Shown here: piece after piece, positions 37,089-46,530 of the stretch
Layout: each line of letters opens with the position of its first letter
Position numbering within the stretch: position 1 is the first letter of the stretch
Assembly (NCBI GenBank): GCA_030529365.1
Contig: JAUMXB010000005.1
Span: forward strand, 1 to 64,000
DNA length: 64,000 nucleotides
Reading direction: 5' to 3'
Source of the DNA: Cardiobacteriaceae bacterium
GTDB lineage: Bacteria; Pseudomonadota; Gammaproteobacteria; Cardiobacteriales; Cardiobacteriaceae
Notes under the pieces: model-generated
Seen by the model: only the letters and a program-made list of their open reading frames with translations
Databases searched by the model: none
What the model was told of the DNA's origin: nothing
Program-made: the position numbers and the translations under genes

Positions 37089-40000
37089 ATGAAAACCGAT
37101 ATTGCCTCTCTTCCCGTATGCAGCGCCGATCGCGGCCTGCTGATTGCCCTCGACAAACAAATCCGCCAGCGCGAAAAGCGCGGCCTGCCGGTTGACCGCA
37201 TGCGCGACAAACGCGAGCGTCTTTTCCGCGAATCCAATGCGCGTTATGAAGCGCGCCTTACTGCCTTGCCCAAGCCCAAACTCGACGCCGATTTGCCGGT
37301 GCTGGCCGCGAAAGACAGGCTGCTGGAGCTGATAGGCAAGCATCAGGTGGTGATCGTTTCCGGCGAAACCGGCTCGGGCAAAACCACGCAATTGCCGCAG
37401 CTTTGCCTGGAACTCGGTTTGGGTGCGCGCGGCATGATTGCCCATACCCAGCCGCGCCGCATTGCCGCACGCAGCGTCGCCGAGCGCATTGCCGAAGAGC
37501 TTGCCGTGCCACTCGGTGCGGATGTGGGTTATCAGGTGCGTTTTGATGAAAAAACCTCGGACAACACCGTGATCAAGCTCATGACTGACGGCATGTTACT
37601 CGCGGAAACCCTCTCCGATCCGTATTTGTCGCGCTATGAGGTGATCATCGTTGATGAGGCGCACGAGCGCAGTTTGAACATCGATTTTTTGCTCGGGTAT
37701 CTGCACCGGCTGCTCGCCAGGCGCCCGGACTTGAAGCTGATCATTACCTCCGCCACCATCGATGCCGACAAATTCGCCGCCCATTTCGGCAACGCCCCGC
37801 AGATCAACGTTTCCGGCCGCACCTATCCGGTGGAAATCCGCTATCGCCCGCCGGATGAGGACGAAGACGTGAACGACGCCATCGTCGCTGCCGTTGCCGA
37901 GCTCGATCACTTGGCGCGCGGCGATATTCTCGTCTTTCTCCCCACTGAGCGCGACATCCGCGAAGCCGCGGCCGTTTTGGAGCGCGAAAAGCTGCGCGAA
38001 ACCGATGTATTGCCGCTTTTCGGGCGCTTGTCGCTTGCGGATCAGCAGGCCGTTTTCCATCCCGGCAAACGCCGCCGCATCGTGCTCGCCACCAACGTCG
38101 CGGAAACCTCGCTCACCGTGCCGCGCATCAAATACGTGATCGACACCGGCACGGCGCGCATCAGCCGCTATTCGCTGCGCAGCAAGACCCAGCGCCTGCC
38201 GATCGAGCCGATTTCGCAGGCCAGCGCCAATCAGCGTGCCGGACGCTGCGGACGACTCTCGTCCGGCGTGTGCATTCGTCTCTACGGCGAAGACGATTTC
38301 AAGCTGCGCCCCGAATTTACCGAACCGGAAATCCTGCGCACCAGTTTGGCCGCGGTCATTTTGCAAATGCTGGTGCTCAATCTTGGCGCGGTCGAGGAAT
38401 TCCCTTTTGTCGATGCGCCCGACCAGCGGCAAATCAATGACGGCTACCGTCTTTTATACGAACTCACTGCCGTGGACGACGGCAATCGCTTGACGCCGCT
38501 CGGCAAGCGCATGGCGGCGCTGCCCATCGATCCGCGCTTTGCCCGCATCGTCTATGCCGCCGAAAAGGGCGGCTGTTTGCAGGAAGCGCTGATTTTGCTG
38601 GCAGCGCTCTCCATTGCCGACCCGCGCGAGCGCCCCTTCGGCAAGGAGCAGCATGCCGACCAGCAGCATCGTCTCTTTGCCGACAAAGATTCCGATTTTA
38701 TAAGCCTCTTGAACCTTTACGCCGCCTGGCAGCAAACGCGCGAAACGATGAGCAACCGCGAGCGCCGCGCCTGGGCGAAAGCGCATTTTTTGAACGCCCA
38801 GCGCCTGCGCGAATGGCGCGAACTCGCCGAGCAACTCGCGCGCGAATGCCGTGCGCAACAACTGCGCTTCAATCAGGAAGCGGCGACGCCCGACGCCATC
38901 CATCGCGCCATGCTCGCCGGATTCCTCGATCAGGTTGGCCTCTGGGACGAGCAAAACCAGGATTATCTCGGCCCGCGCGGGCGGCGTTTCCTCATCATGC
39001 CCGGCTCGGCGCTCGGCAAAAAGCGCCCGCAGGCGATCATGGCGGCGAGTATCGTCGAAGTCTCGCGCACCTTTGCGCGCACCTGCGCGCCGATCGAGCT
39101 GCACGAACTCGAAGCGCTCACCAGACATCTCGTCAAAATCACCATGAGCGCGCCGCACTGGAGCAAAAAAGCGGGCAACGTCATGGCTGATGAAAGCGTG
39201 CTGCTCTATGGTCTGCCCATCGTCGCCGGGCGCAAAAAGCCGTTTGCGCCTTTTGATGCCCAGCTTGCCCATGAAATCTTCGTGCAGGAAGCGCTGGTCA
39301 CCGGCGAACTCAACACCCGCCTCAAAGCCATTGCCGAGAACCACATCTTGCGCGAAAAACTCGAAGCGCTGGAGGATAAAACGCGCAGCGTACTCGTTGA
39401 CGAACAAGCCATTGCCGCGTTTTATTTCAAAGTATTGCCGGAAAGCGTGCATTCGGTGGTGAGCCTCGAGCAATGGGCAAAACAGCACGGCGAAAGCGCG
39501 TTGCGCATGAGGGAAGCCGACATGCTCATGAACGAGGCGGCAGTCAACCAGGCCGATTATCCTGAAAGCCTCACCGTGCGCGGCCATCGTTTGGCGCTGG
39601 AATATGCCTTCGATCCGGGCGGGCATGCCGATGGCGTGACTGTGCTCATGCCGATGACTGCCCTGAACGCTTTTGCCGCAGAGGATTTCGAGCGCCTCGT
39701 GCCCGCGCTTTTTGGCGAAAAAATCGAGGCGCTGCTGCGCAGGCTGCCGAAAGTGTGGCGACGGCAACTGGTGCCGATTCCCGAATTTGCCCGCGCGCTG
39801 CACGAGCGCCTGGCCGGCGATGAGCGTCCGCTTGTTGCGGCGCTTGCGCAAGAGATTGAAAAGATGAAAGGCATCCGCATCCCCGAAGCCGATTTCGATG
39901 CCGAAAAAATCGACGATCATTACCGCATGAATTTCCGCCTCATCGATGCGAAAAAGCGCAGCGTGGCGGAAAGCCGCGATCTCGCCGCCCTGCAAGCCGA

Positions 40001-40916
40001 GTACGGCGCGGATGCCGCCGAGCAATTCCAGAAGCGCAGCAAAAGCCAGCTCGCCAGCGACGAAGCGGTCACGGAATGGCTGTGGGAAAAGCTCCCCGAG
40101 CGCGAGCAAATGAAAGGCGGCATCGTCGGCTATCCGGCGCTGACGCTGGACAAAGGGCAAGTCTATCTGCGCCTGCATGATGATCCCGACCGCGCCGAAC
40201 GCAGCCACCGCGACGGCGTGCGCGCCCTGCTTACCCACAAACTGGCAAGCCAGGTGAAATACCTTAAAAAAAACCTGCCGCACATGACCACCATGAGCCT
40301 GCACTACCGCAAACTCGCCCCCGACGCCCAGCTGGGCGACGACATCATCGCCGCGTTGATCGAGCGCGTGTGCCTGGCGGGCGGCGTGCCGCGCACGAAA
40401 GCGCAGTTTGACAAAGCGCTGGCCAAAGGGGAAAAGGAACTGGTCGCGAGCGGCAACGATCTCGCCAAACAGCTTGCCGGATTGCTCGCCGACTACAGCG
40501 CCATCAACGAACGCCTGCGCGCCCTGAAGCATCCGGGCGTGAAGGCCGACATCGCGGCGCAGCTTGCCCGCCTCGTCTTCCCCGGCTTTATCCGCCAAAC
40601 CCCGGCAGAGCGCCTGAGCGATACCGCACGCTACTTGAAAGGCATGCTCCTGCGCCTCGACAAACTCGCGCGCGAACCGATGAAAGACCTGCAACGCCAG
40701 CAGCAAATCGCGCCGTGGCAGGAAAAACTCGGGCAATGGCTGCAAGCGCTCGGCATCCGCGCGCCACTCGAAGACAGCCGCGACGCCCACGGCCAGACGG
40801 CAATGCTCGCCTACTTCTGGCTACTCGAAGAATACCGCCTGCAAGTCTTTGCCCAGGAAGTCGGCGTAAAAGGCAAGGTATCGGAAAAGCGCTTGCAGGA
40901 ATTGTTGCAAAAATAG
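37089..40916 (+). CDS. hrpA: ATP-dependent RNA helicase HrpA
   Basis: DEAH-box helicase of about 1275 residues, the usual size. Walker A is GETGSGKTTQ, motif II DEAHERSLN, motif III SATID, and motif VI QRAGRCGR. It then has the winged-helix/ratchet, OB-fold and a long C-terminal DUF3418-type region. In E. coli HrpA rescues stalled ribosomes. I chose the ATG at 37089; another ATG three codons earlier is equally possible and no Shine-Dalgarno sequence is visible. A TATAAT ends about 8 bp before this ATG, so the message could be nearly leaderless. It is monocistronic. Confidence 0.94.
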   Translation: MKTDIASLPVCSADRGLLIALDKQIRQREKRGLPVDRMRDKRERLFRESNARYEARLTALPKPKLDADLPVLAAKDRLLELIGKHQVVIVSGETGSGKTTQLPQLCLELGLGARGMIAHTQPRRIAARSVAERIAEELAVPLGADVGYQVRFDEKTSDNTVIKLMTDGMLLAETLSDPYLSRYEVIIVDEAHERSLNIDFLLGYLHRLLARRPDLKLIITSATIDADKFAAHFGNAPQINVSGRTYPVEIRYRPPDEDEDVNDAIVAAVAELDHLARGDILVFLPTERDIREAAAVLEREKLRETDVLPLFGRLSLADQQAVFHPGKRRRIVLATNVAETSLTVPRIKYVIDTGTARISRYSLRSKTQRLPIEPISQASANQRAGRCGRLSSGVCIRLYGEDDFKLRPEFTEPEILRTSLAAVILQMLVLNLGAVEEFPFVDAPDQRQINDGYRLLYELTAVDDGNRLTPLGKRMAALPIDPRFARIVYAAEKGGCLQEALILLAALSIADPRERPFGKEQHADQQHRLFADKDSDFISLLNLYAAWQQTRETMSNRERRAWAKAHFLNAQRLREWRELAEQLARECRAQQLRFNQEAATPDAIHRAMLAGFLDQVGLWDEQNQDYLGPRGRRFLIMPGSALGKKRPQAIMAASIVEVSRTFARTCAPIELHELEALTRHLVKITMSAPHWSKKAGNVMADESVLLYGLPIVAGRKKPFAPFDAQLAHEIFVQEALVTGELNTRLKAIAENHILREKLEALEDKTRSVLVDEQAIAAFYFKVLPESVHSVVSLEQWAKQHGESALRMREADMLMNEAAVNQADYPESLTVRGHRLALEYAFDPGGHADGVTVLMPMTALNAFAAEDFERLVPALFGEKIEALLRRLPKVWRRQLVPIPEFARALHERLAGDERPLVAALAQEIEKMKGIRIPEADFDAEKIDDHYRMNFRLIDAKKRSVAESRDLAALQAEYGADAAEQFQKRSKSQLASDEAVTEWLWEKLPEREQMKGGIVGYPALTLDKGQVYLRLHDDPDRAERSHRDGVRALLTHKLASQVKYLKKNLPHMTTMSLHYRKLAPDAQLGDDIIAALIERVCLAGGVPRTKAQFDKALAKGEKELVASGNDLAKQLAGLLADYSAINERLRALKHPGVKADIAAQLARLVFPGFIRQTPAERLSDTARYLKGMLLRLDKLAREPMKDLQRQQQIAPWQEKLGQWLQALGIRAPLEDSRDAHGQTAMLAYFWLLEEYRLQVFAQEVGVKGKVSEKRLQELLQK

Positions 40917-40995
40917 GGTATTGCTGTGATGCGGGACGCAACAGGCGACGTTCTTGCAGTGCTGCAACAATATTGTGGTAGAATTTCAAAAGATA

Positions 40996-41085
40996 ATCAA
41001 AAATAGTTATTTTTTACTATAAAAATCACTTTTTGTGGTAAAAATAAACGATGATAAGCGCTTAATATGGTAATTTTTTACCATT
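40996..41085. repeat. AAGCGCTT intergenic repeat, copy 14 (one intact core)
   Basis: Left end AAAATAGTTATTTTTTACTA, a decayed first core, an intact core at 41056-41063 and right TTTTTTACCATT. It lies between convergent hrpA and hxlR. Confidence 0.8.
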
Positions 41086-41092
41086 TCCTCGT

Positions 41093-41452
41093 TCAACCCT
41101 CCGCTGCGGAGGGTTTTTTGTGCCTTGCGCATTCGCCGGCATAGGCCAGCCCCCAGTCGTACATGGTGGTGATGACGGGCATCAGTGTTTGCCCGAAGGC
41201 GGTCATGGAATATTCCACTTTGGGCGGCACTTGCGGATAAACCTCGCGATGGACGATGCCGTCGTTTTCCAGTTCGCGCAATTGCAGGGTGAGCATGCGC
41301 TGGGTGATATCGGGCAAAAGACGCTGCAATTCGTTGAAGCGGCGCGTTTCTCCGTGCAAATGATAGAGAATCAGGGCTTTCCATTTGCCGCCGATGATGT
41401 TCAGGGTGATGCTGACCGGGCAGCAGGGATGGTCGGGGGTGTTGTTGCGCAT
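41093..41452 (-). CDS. HxlR family transcriptional regulator
   Basis: A 119-residue winged-helix regulator: [20 protein letters not shown], then [19 protein letters not shown] and [19 protein letters not shown], the diagnostic HxlR blocks. A Cys pair near the N-terminus (CC) is typical of members that sense electrophiles or quinones; that role is inference. It is divergent from the DUF896-pirin operon, which it probably controls. The last codons encode KKPSAAEG and contain an intrinsic-terminator hairpin for hrpA read from the other strand. The start at 41452 is set by the HxlR domain beginning. Confidence 0.88.
   Translation of the reverse strand: MRNNTPDHPCCPVSITLNIIGGKWKALILYHLHGETRRFNELQRLLPDITQRMLTLQLRELENDGIVHREVYPQVPPKVEYSMTAFGQTLMPVITTMYDWGLAYAGECARHKKPSAAEG
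41095..41119 (+). terminator. Intrinsic terminator for hrpA inside the hxlR 3' end
   Basis: AACCCTCCGC pairs with GCGGAGGGTT and is followed by six T residues on the plus strand. The hairpin is coding sequence for the last residues of the opposing hxlR gene. Confidence 0.7.
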
Positions 41453-41484
41453 GGTTTTCCGGGGCTGCTTTACAGTATAAAAAA

Positions 41485-41521
41485 TGTACGTACTTGTATG
41501 ATTGAATGTACCAATTATAAT
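41485..41521 (+). promoter_or_regulatory. DUF896-pirin promoter with candidate HxlR operator
   Basis: TTGTAT (41494-41499) and TATAAT (41516-41521) are spaced by 16 bp. Around and between them are TGTACGTAC and AATGTACC, i.e. repeated GTAC half sites in the spacer shared with divergent hxlR. HxlR-type regulators often bind such GTAC-containing dyads; the operator assignment is inference. Confidence 0.5.
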
Positions 41522-41608
41522 GCGGGCATGGCAACGGCGCTTGCGAAAAACGCAAGCCGGATTTTGCAAAAGCGATTGTTTTGAATGGGTTTAAAAAAGG
41601 AGTTTGCG

Positions 41609-41845
41609 ATGCGTATCGCGGAACTGGATCGTATCAACGCTTTGGCGGCCAAGGCGAAAAGCGTTGGCCTTGCCCCGGAGGAAATCATCGAGCGCGATGC
41701 GTTGCGCCGCGCCTATGTGAGCAAGATTGCCGGACAGGTGAACAATATGATGGCGGTGATGACGGTCATCGATGCAAACGGCAGCGATGTAACGCCCGCA
41801 AGGCTGCGCCAGGCGCAGGCGCGCGGCATGTTGCAAGTGATTTGA
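41609..41845 (+). CDS. DUF896 (YnzC-like) small protein
   Basis: A 78-residue protein with the DUF896 pattern: LDRINALAAKAKSVGLAPEE, ERDALRRAYVSKI and a C-terminal GSDVTPARL. The family is known mainly from Firmicutes (YnzC, linked to SOS or cell division there, not firmly). AAGGAG lies six nt before the ATG at 41609. It precedes the pirin gene by 19 nt, so they are probably one operon opposite hxlR. Confidence 0.72.
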   Translation: MRIAELDRINALAAKAKSVGLAPEEIIERDALRRAYVSKIAGQVNNMMAVMTVIDANGSDVTPARLRQAQARGMLQVI

Positions 41846-41864
41846 GGTTTTTCAGGGAGTTTTT

Positions 41865-42737
41865 ATGCGCAATGTGGAAAAAGTATATCGCGCCAACAGT
41901 CAGCACTGGGTGGGAGACGGATTTCTCGTGCAGCCGCTCTTTTCGCACATGGGCGATGACAAGGGCACCGATCCTTTCCTGATGCTGGATTATGCCGCGC
42001 CTTATGAATTCGCGCCGAACGAGGCAAAAAGCCCGCGCGGCGTCGGTCAGCATCCGCACAAGGGGTTTGAAACCGTGACCATCGCCTATCACGGCGAAGT
42101 GGCGCACAGCGATTCTTCCGGCGGCGGTGGCGTGATCCGGGCTGGCGATGTGCAATGGATGACGGCGGGCGCTGGCATCATTCACGAGGAGTTCCATTCC
42201 GAGGCGTTCAGCCAATCGGGCGGGTTATTCGAAATGGTGCAGCTTTGGGTCAATCTGCCCGCCAAGGACAAAAATGCCGCGCCCGGCTATCAGCATCTCG
42301 CCAAAGCGGATATTCCGGTGTTACCGCTCGCCGATGATGCCGGGCATGTGCGCCTGATCGCTGGCGAATATCAGGGCATCAAGGGCGCGGCGCGCACGTT
42401 TACCGAGCTGAATGTGTGGGATGTGGTCATTCATGCCGGCAAAGAGGCAGTGATCAGCGTGCCGGAAACGCACAGTCTTTCCATGGTGGTGCTGCGTGGC
42501 GATGCGCTGTTCAATGGCAAGGACGCCGCTGCCGCCGGGCAACTGGTGCGCTTTGCCGATGGCGCGGGCGAGGTGCGCATTGCCGCCAATGATGCAGAAG
42601 TGAAAATCCTGCTGCTGTCGGGCGTGCCGATCAACGAGCCGGTTGCGGGCTATGGCCCGTTCGTGATGAACAGCATGGACGAAATCCGCCAGGCCGTGCT
42701 CGATTTCAACAGCGGGCGTTTCGGCCAGCTGCGCTGA
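41865..42737 (+). CDS. Pirin family protein
   Basis: Bicupin iron protein, 290 residues. The metal-site residues are visible in QHPHKGFETVTI and AGAGIIHEEFHSE, and the family blocks GDVQWMTAGAG and LFEMVQLWVNLPAKDK are present. Bacterial pirins include quercetin dioxygenases and redox-linked regulators; the exact role here is unknown. GGGAG lies six nt upstream. The HxlR neighbour suggests induction by quinone-like or electrophilic compounds. Confidence 0.88.
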   Translation: MRNVEKVYRANSQHWVGDGFLVQPLFSHMGDDKGTDPFLMLDYAAPYEFAPNEAKSPRGVGQHPHKGFETVTIAYHGEVAHSDSSGGGGVIRAGDVQWMTAGAGIIHEEFHSEAFSQSGGLFEMVQLWVNLPAKDKNAAPGYQHLAKADIPVLPLADDAGHVRLIAGEYQGIKGAARTFTELNVWDVVIHAGKEAVISVPETHSLSMVVLRGDALFNGKDAAAAGQLVRFADGAGEVRIAANDAEVKILLLSGVPINEPVAGYGPFVMNSMDEIRQAVLDFNSGRFGQLR

Positions 42738-42764
42738 AAAAAGTCCGTTGTAGCATAGGAATAT

Positions 42765-42800
42765 AAAAAGGGAGCGGCTATAATGCCGCCCCTTTTTTTC
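42765..42800 (+). terminator. Intrinsic terminator between pirin gene and typA
   Basis: GGGAGCGGC and GCCGCCCC pair over a TATAAT loop, flanked by A and T runs (seven T residues at 42793-42799). It lies across the longest possible typA start, supporting the downstream GTG start. Confidence 0.75.
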
Positions 42801-42815
42801 GTACCGGAATTCCCC

Positions 42816-44639
42816 GTGAGTGATATCAAAGACGTTTCCAAAATCCGCAATATCGCCATTGTCGCGCACGTTGACCATGGCAAGACGACGCTGGTAGACC
42901 AGCTTTTCCGTCAGTCCGATACTCTGGCCGAGCGCGCCGAAGTCTATGAACGGATGATGGATTCCATGGATTTGGAACGCGAGCGCGGGATTACCATCAT
43001 GGCGAAGAATACCGCGATCCGCTGGAAGGATTACCAGATCAATATCGTCGATACGCCGGGGCACGCCGATTTCGGCGGCGAAGTCGAGCGCGTTTTGAGC
43101 ATGGTCGATTGCGTGCTGCTTTTGGTGGACGCGATGGATGGCCCCATGCCGCAAACCCGCTTCGTCACGCAAAAAGCTTTCGACATGGGCCTGCGCCCCA
43201 TTGTGGTCATCAACAAGATCGACCGCCCCGGCGCGCGCGCCGATTGGGTGTTGAATGAAACCTTTGATTTGTTTGACCGCCTGGGCGCAACGGATGAACA
43301 GCTCGATTTTCCTATCGTTTACGCCTCCGGCCTCAACGGCTATGCTGGCGACAATCCCGATATTCGCGAAGGAGACATGAGTTATCTCTTTGAGGCGATT
43401 GTCAATTACGTGAATCCGCCGCAAGTCGATCGCGACGGGCCGTTCCGCATGCAGGTTTCCTCGCTCGATTATTCCAGCTACACCGGCGTGATCGGCGTCG
43501 GCCGCATCGAGCGCGGCAGCATCAAGGGCAACACCCAGGTGAAAATCATTGGTCGCGAGGGCGAAGTGCGTAACGGCCGCGTCTTGCAGATTTTCAAATT
43601 CCTGGGCCTTGAAAAAGTGGAAGTTGATAGCGCCGCCGCTGGCGACATCATTTCCTTCACCGGCATCGATCCGCTTTATATTTCAGATACTTTATGCGAT
43701 CCCAACCATGTGGAAGCGCTGCCGAGCCTCTCGGTGGACGAGCCGACCATGAGCATGACTTTTCAAGTCAATAATTCACCCTTTGCCGGCCGCGAAGGCA
43801 AATTCGTGACCTCGCGCCAGATCAAGGAGCGCCTCGAACGCGAGCTGATTCACAACGTCGCCCTGCGCGTTGAAGAAATGGACGACCCGGACAAGTTCAA
43901 GGTGAGCGGCCGTGGCGAACTGCATTTGTCGGTCTTGATTGAAACCATGCGCCGCGAAGGCTACGAACTCGGCGTCTCGCGCCCGGAAGTCATCTTCAAG
44001 GAAGTGGATGGCGAGATTCACGAGCCTTACGAATTCGTGGTGCTCGATCTTGATGAGCAGCATCAGGGCGGCGTCATGGAGCGCATGGGCGAGCGCAAGG
44101 GCGAGCTGCGCAACATGATTCCCGACGGCAAGGGCCGCATGCGCCTCGAATACCTGATCCCGACGCGCGGCCTTATCGGCTTCCAGACCGAATTCATGAC
44201 GCTGACTTCCGGTAGTGGTCTGAAATTCCAGACCTTCGATCACTACGGCCCGAAAAAAGAAGGCCTCGGCAAAACGCGGCACAACGGCGTGCTGATTTCC
44301 ATGGCGCCGGGCAAGGCGCTCGCCTATGCGTTGTTCAACCTGCAAGACCGCGGCCGCCTTTTCATCGGCCACGGCGATGAAGTCTATGAAGGCATGGTGA
44401 TCGGCATCCACAGCCGCGATAACGACCTGACCGTCAACCCTTTGAAAGCCAAGCAGCTCACCAACATCCGCGCCGCCGGATCGGATGAAAACCTCATCCT
44501 GACGCCGCCGATCCGCAACACGCTGGAACAGGCACTGGAATTTATTGATGAAGATGAGCTGGTGGAAGTCACCCCGCAATCCATCCGCATCCGCAAGAAA
44601 CTGCTCACCGAAAACGAGCGCAAGCGCGCGAAGAAATAA
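42816..44639 (+). CDS. typA: Ribosome-associated translational GTPase TypA/BipA
   Basis: Elongation-factor-like GTPase involved in ribosome assembly and stress adaptation. G1 is [11 protein letters not shown]3 [11 protein letters not shown]4 NKIDRPGAR; the domains V and C-terminal region follow ([17 protein letters not shown], then GKARHNGV-like text). It has about 607 residues. I chose the GTG at 42816 because the ATG at 42783 lies in a terminator hairpin. A terminator follows the stop at 44664. Confidence 0.95.
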   Translation: MSDIKDVSKIRNIAIVAHVDHGKTTLVDQLFRQSDTLAERAEVYERMMDSMDLERERGITIMAKNTAIRWKDYQINIVDTPGHADFGGEVERVLSMVDCVLLLVDAMDGPMPQTRFVTQKAFDMGLRPIVVINKIDRPGARADWVLNETFDLFDRLGATDEQLDFPIVYASGLNGYAGDNPDIREGDMSYLFEAIVNYVNPPQVDRDGPFRMQVSSLDYSSYTGVIGVGRIERGSIKGNTQVKIIGREGEVRNGRVLQIFKFLGLEKVEVDSAAAGDIISFTGIDPLYISDTLCDPNHVEALPSLSVDEPTMSMTFQVNNSPFAGREGKFVTSRQIKERLERELIHNVALRVEEMDDPDKFKVSGRGELHLSVLIETMRREGYELGVSRPEVIFKEVDGEIHEPYEFVVLDLDEQHQGGVMERMGERKGELRNMIPDGKGRMRLEYLIPTRGLIGFQTEFMTLTSGSGLKFQTFDHYGPKKEGLGKTRHNGVLISMAPGKALAYALFNLQDRGRLFIGHGDEVYEGMVIGIHSRDNDLTVNPLKAKQLTNIRAAGSDENLILTPPIRNTLEQALEFIDEDELVEVTPQSIRIRKKLLTENERKRAKK

Positions 44640-44663
44640 CGGAGTTTCGGGAATTGAACCAAG

Positions 44664-44688
44664 GGACGTTGCAAAACGTCCTTTATTT
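44664..44688 (+). terminator. Intrinsic terminator of typA
   Basis: GGACGTT and AACGTCC pair over a GCAA tetraloop, followed by TTTATTTAT. Confidence 0.7.
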
Positions 44689-45212
44689 ATACCGGAATGG
44701 TTGTTTTTTACTATGGCAGGGGTCCCGAAAAATCAGATAGCCTGTTGAGAAACTGCATGCCGAACAGCCCACACCGCACATCTTTTTTACACGGCAAACA
44801 AACTATTTGCAGATTTATTGCATCAATAGGGATAAAATCTTTATCATTATGTTTTACAAACAAATTTTATTATCTTTTCCTAGCTTGCCGGCACAATGCT
44901 TTTCATAAAGCCTATGCCGCAGGCAAGTTCTGATCCTATCTCTCTCTGGCAAAGTACAGCGTCGGCTGCGCTTTTTTAATTGGAAACCGTGCAGTTGGAT
45001 CGCCTTATTGACTATAGCCATTCAGCCCAAAAAATCTGCTATGACTCTCCATAAAACAGGCGAACGACAGTAGGCTGGGGGTGAGTCGAAGACGAACCCA
45101 GCGCAGGGGATTAAAAAGTTTGGGTTCGGCAAATTCTCACCTCAACCGATGCCCGCAGAGGCCAAATGCCGGTTGGTGCTCTGCAAGACGCATAAAAATT
45201 TACAAAATTCTG

Positions 45213-45299
45213 AAAAAAATAGATTTTTTACCATTATAAGGCGCTTATAATGATAAATTATCCCACAACAAGCGCTTATTGATGAGAAAATTTCTCATA
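45213..45299. repeat. AAGCGCTT intergenic repeat, copy 15 (two-core)
   Basis: Cores at 45239-45246 (one change) and 45270-45277, 31 bp apart; right end GAGAAAATTTCTC. Inside the gene desert. Confidence 0.88.
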
Positions 45300-45577
45300 C
45301 CATCTGAATTCATCAGTAAGTACGGATAGCCCGCTGGGCGTAACCGTAAAATAAGTCCATGGAAAATATACGGTTACGGCGCATTGCGCGCTATAGCGTT
45401 TTTGGCTCACCTTTGCATAGGATTAAAAGCCCCTTTCCCGTGGGATTCGTCAGAGCTCACGCAGCAAGAGATTGGGGTTGGAATGAAGGCAGAAACAAAG
45501 CCTTCCACATCTTTTGCCTCAGCAAATCTTGTCATTAGATGAATCAAAAGTGTCCTAAAAAACCATATAAAAATATC

Positions 45578-45660
45578 TTAAAAATAGTATTTTTTACCAG
45601 TATGAATTTTTGATAAATTTTATCAGAATAATCGCTTTATTATGGTAAAAACAACGATTT
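45578..45660. repeat. AAGCGCTT intergenic repeat, copy 16 (degenerate)
   Basis: Left end AAAATAGTATTTTTTACCA and right TATGGTAAAAACAACGATTT are kept, but both cores are decayed (the second to ATCGCTTT). Confidence 0.7.
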
Positions 45661-45863
45661 CTGATGAATTTTTGTTTTTTTGCAGAACGATATCCATTCA
45701 TCCTTTACCCGCAGAGTAAGCATGAAGAACAATTGGGCACCATTGCGGTCAAGACGGTGGATTGAAGCCCGTTCACACTTGATTCTGTGCTGCGATTTCA
45801 CACAAAGCGTTTCATCATCAGAGGTTTGTAGGTCGGCCACTTTGTGGCCGACATATCTTGGGG

Positions 45864-46114
45864 CTAGGGGCTGTTGACAATTAACGAGCGAGATTTGGGG
45901 AAGTTCGAAAACCAGCTTGAAATATTGAAAGTTTTATCGCTGCGCGGCTTTTTATAAACCTTCTCCCCCAACCTTTCTCGTCCATCGGACGAGCTGGCAA
46001 AGCCACTGGAACAGCTCGCGTCAGCGAGAGTCGCCCCACAGGTGGGAGGGGCTTTAGTTCATTGCTTTATTTGGAGTTCATTGTGTTAAAGCGTGAATTG
46101 TCAACAGCCCCTAG
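45864..46114. mobile_element. MITE-like element with 19-bp perfect inverted ends, copy 2
   Basis: CTAGGGGCTGTTGACAATT at 45864-45882 is the exact inverse of 46096-46114. The 251-bp interior has no coding capacity and shares several blocks with 25507-25722. CTAG at both tips may be part of the ends or a target duplication. A right-end fragment abuts long repeat C at about 60197-60253. Confidence 0.75.
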
Positions 46115-46401
46115 AGCAAATTGGATTTATCCGTTTGCACATGTAGTTGCTACGAAGTGCCTCAAAACCCCTGGGCGCAGCCGCAGACACGGGCTTTTTT
46201 GGCGGAAATACGGGCTTGGGTGTTTTAGCGACAGTGAGTTTACAAGCCCGCCGCCAAAAGCCCCGCGGCAAGGAAAAACTGCGCCCCTGGGTCGCCTTTC
46301 TTTGGTTCCTGTTTTGGAACCGGCCGCGCGGCAGCAAAGCGCAATCTCGAAAAGAAAGAATCATGCGGAAAATCGCCGTGGAACTTGTTGACACAAATAT
46401 T
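46111..46401. repeat. Long interspersed repeat with covarying hairpin, copy B
   Basis: Adjoins the right tip of the MITE-like element. It shares blocks with copies A and C. The hairpin here is shorter: GGTTCC (46304-46309) pairs with GGAACC (46316-46321) over a TGTTTT loop. Confidence 0.8.
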
Positions 46402-46530
46402 GTGGAAATCTTTGTTTCCCTATCGTCGTCCCAATGCCATGCCAATCGGACAATTGGCATTTGCGTTTCGTCACTATTTAAACCAAAAGCGCTCTAAAGC
46501 CCACCCTACGCTTGACTTTAGGCCGCAGTT

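Larger units (their letters stand above)
44689..46530. other. 1.8-kb gene desert made of repeats
   Basis: No coding sequence is supported: the open frames are short, lack ribosome binding sites and overlap repeats. In order it holds a half copy of the AAGCGCTT repeat (44695-44716), AT-rich spacer, a GTAGGCTGGGGGTG-type inverted pair near 45070-45135, repeat copies 15 and 16, a TACGGTTA-type repeat (about 45316-45394), a GTAGGTCGG repeat (about 45826-45853), a MITE-like element (45864-46114) and the long hairpin repeat copy B. The remaining pieces (44720-45060 and 45395-45570) show nothing I recognise, and no known small RNA was found. Confidence 0.6.

Noticed and set aside
44720-45640. tRNA, tmRNA, RNase P or 6S RNA in the gene desert
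   Set aside because: I looked for T-loop sequences and the conserved ends of these RNAs and found none.
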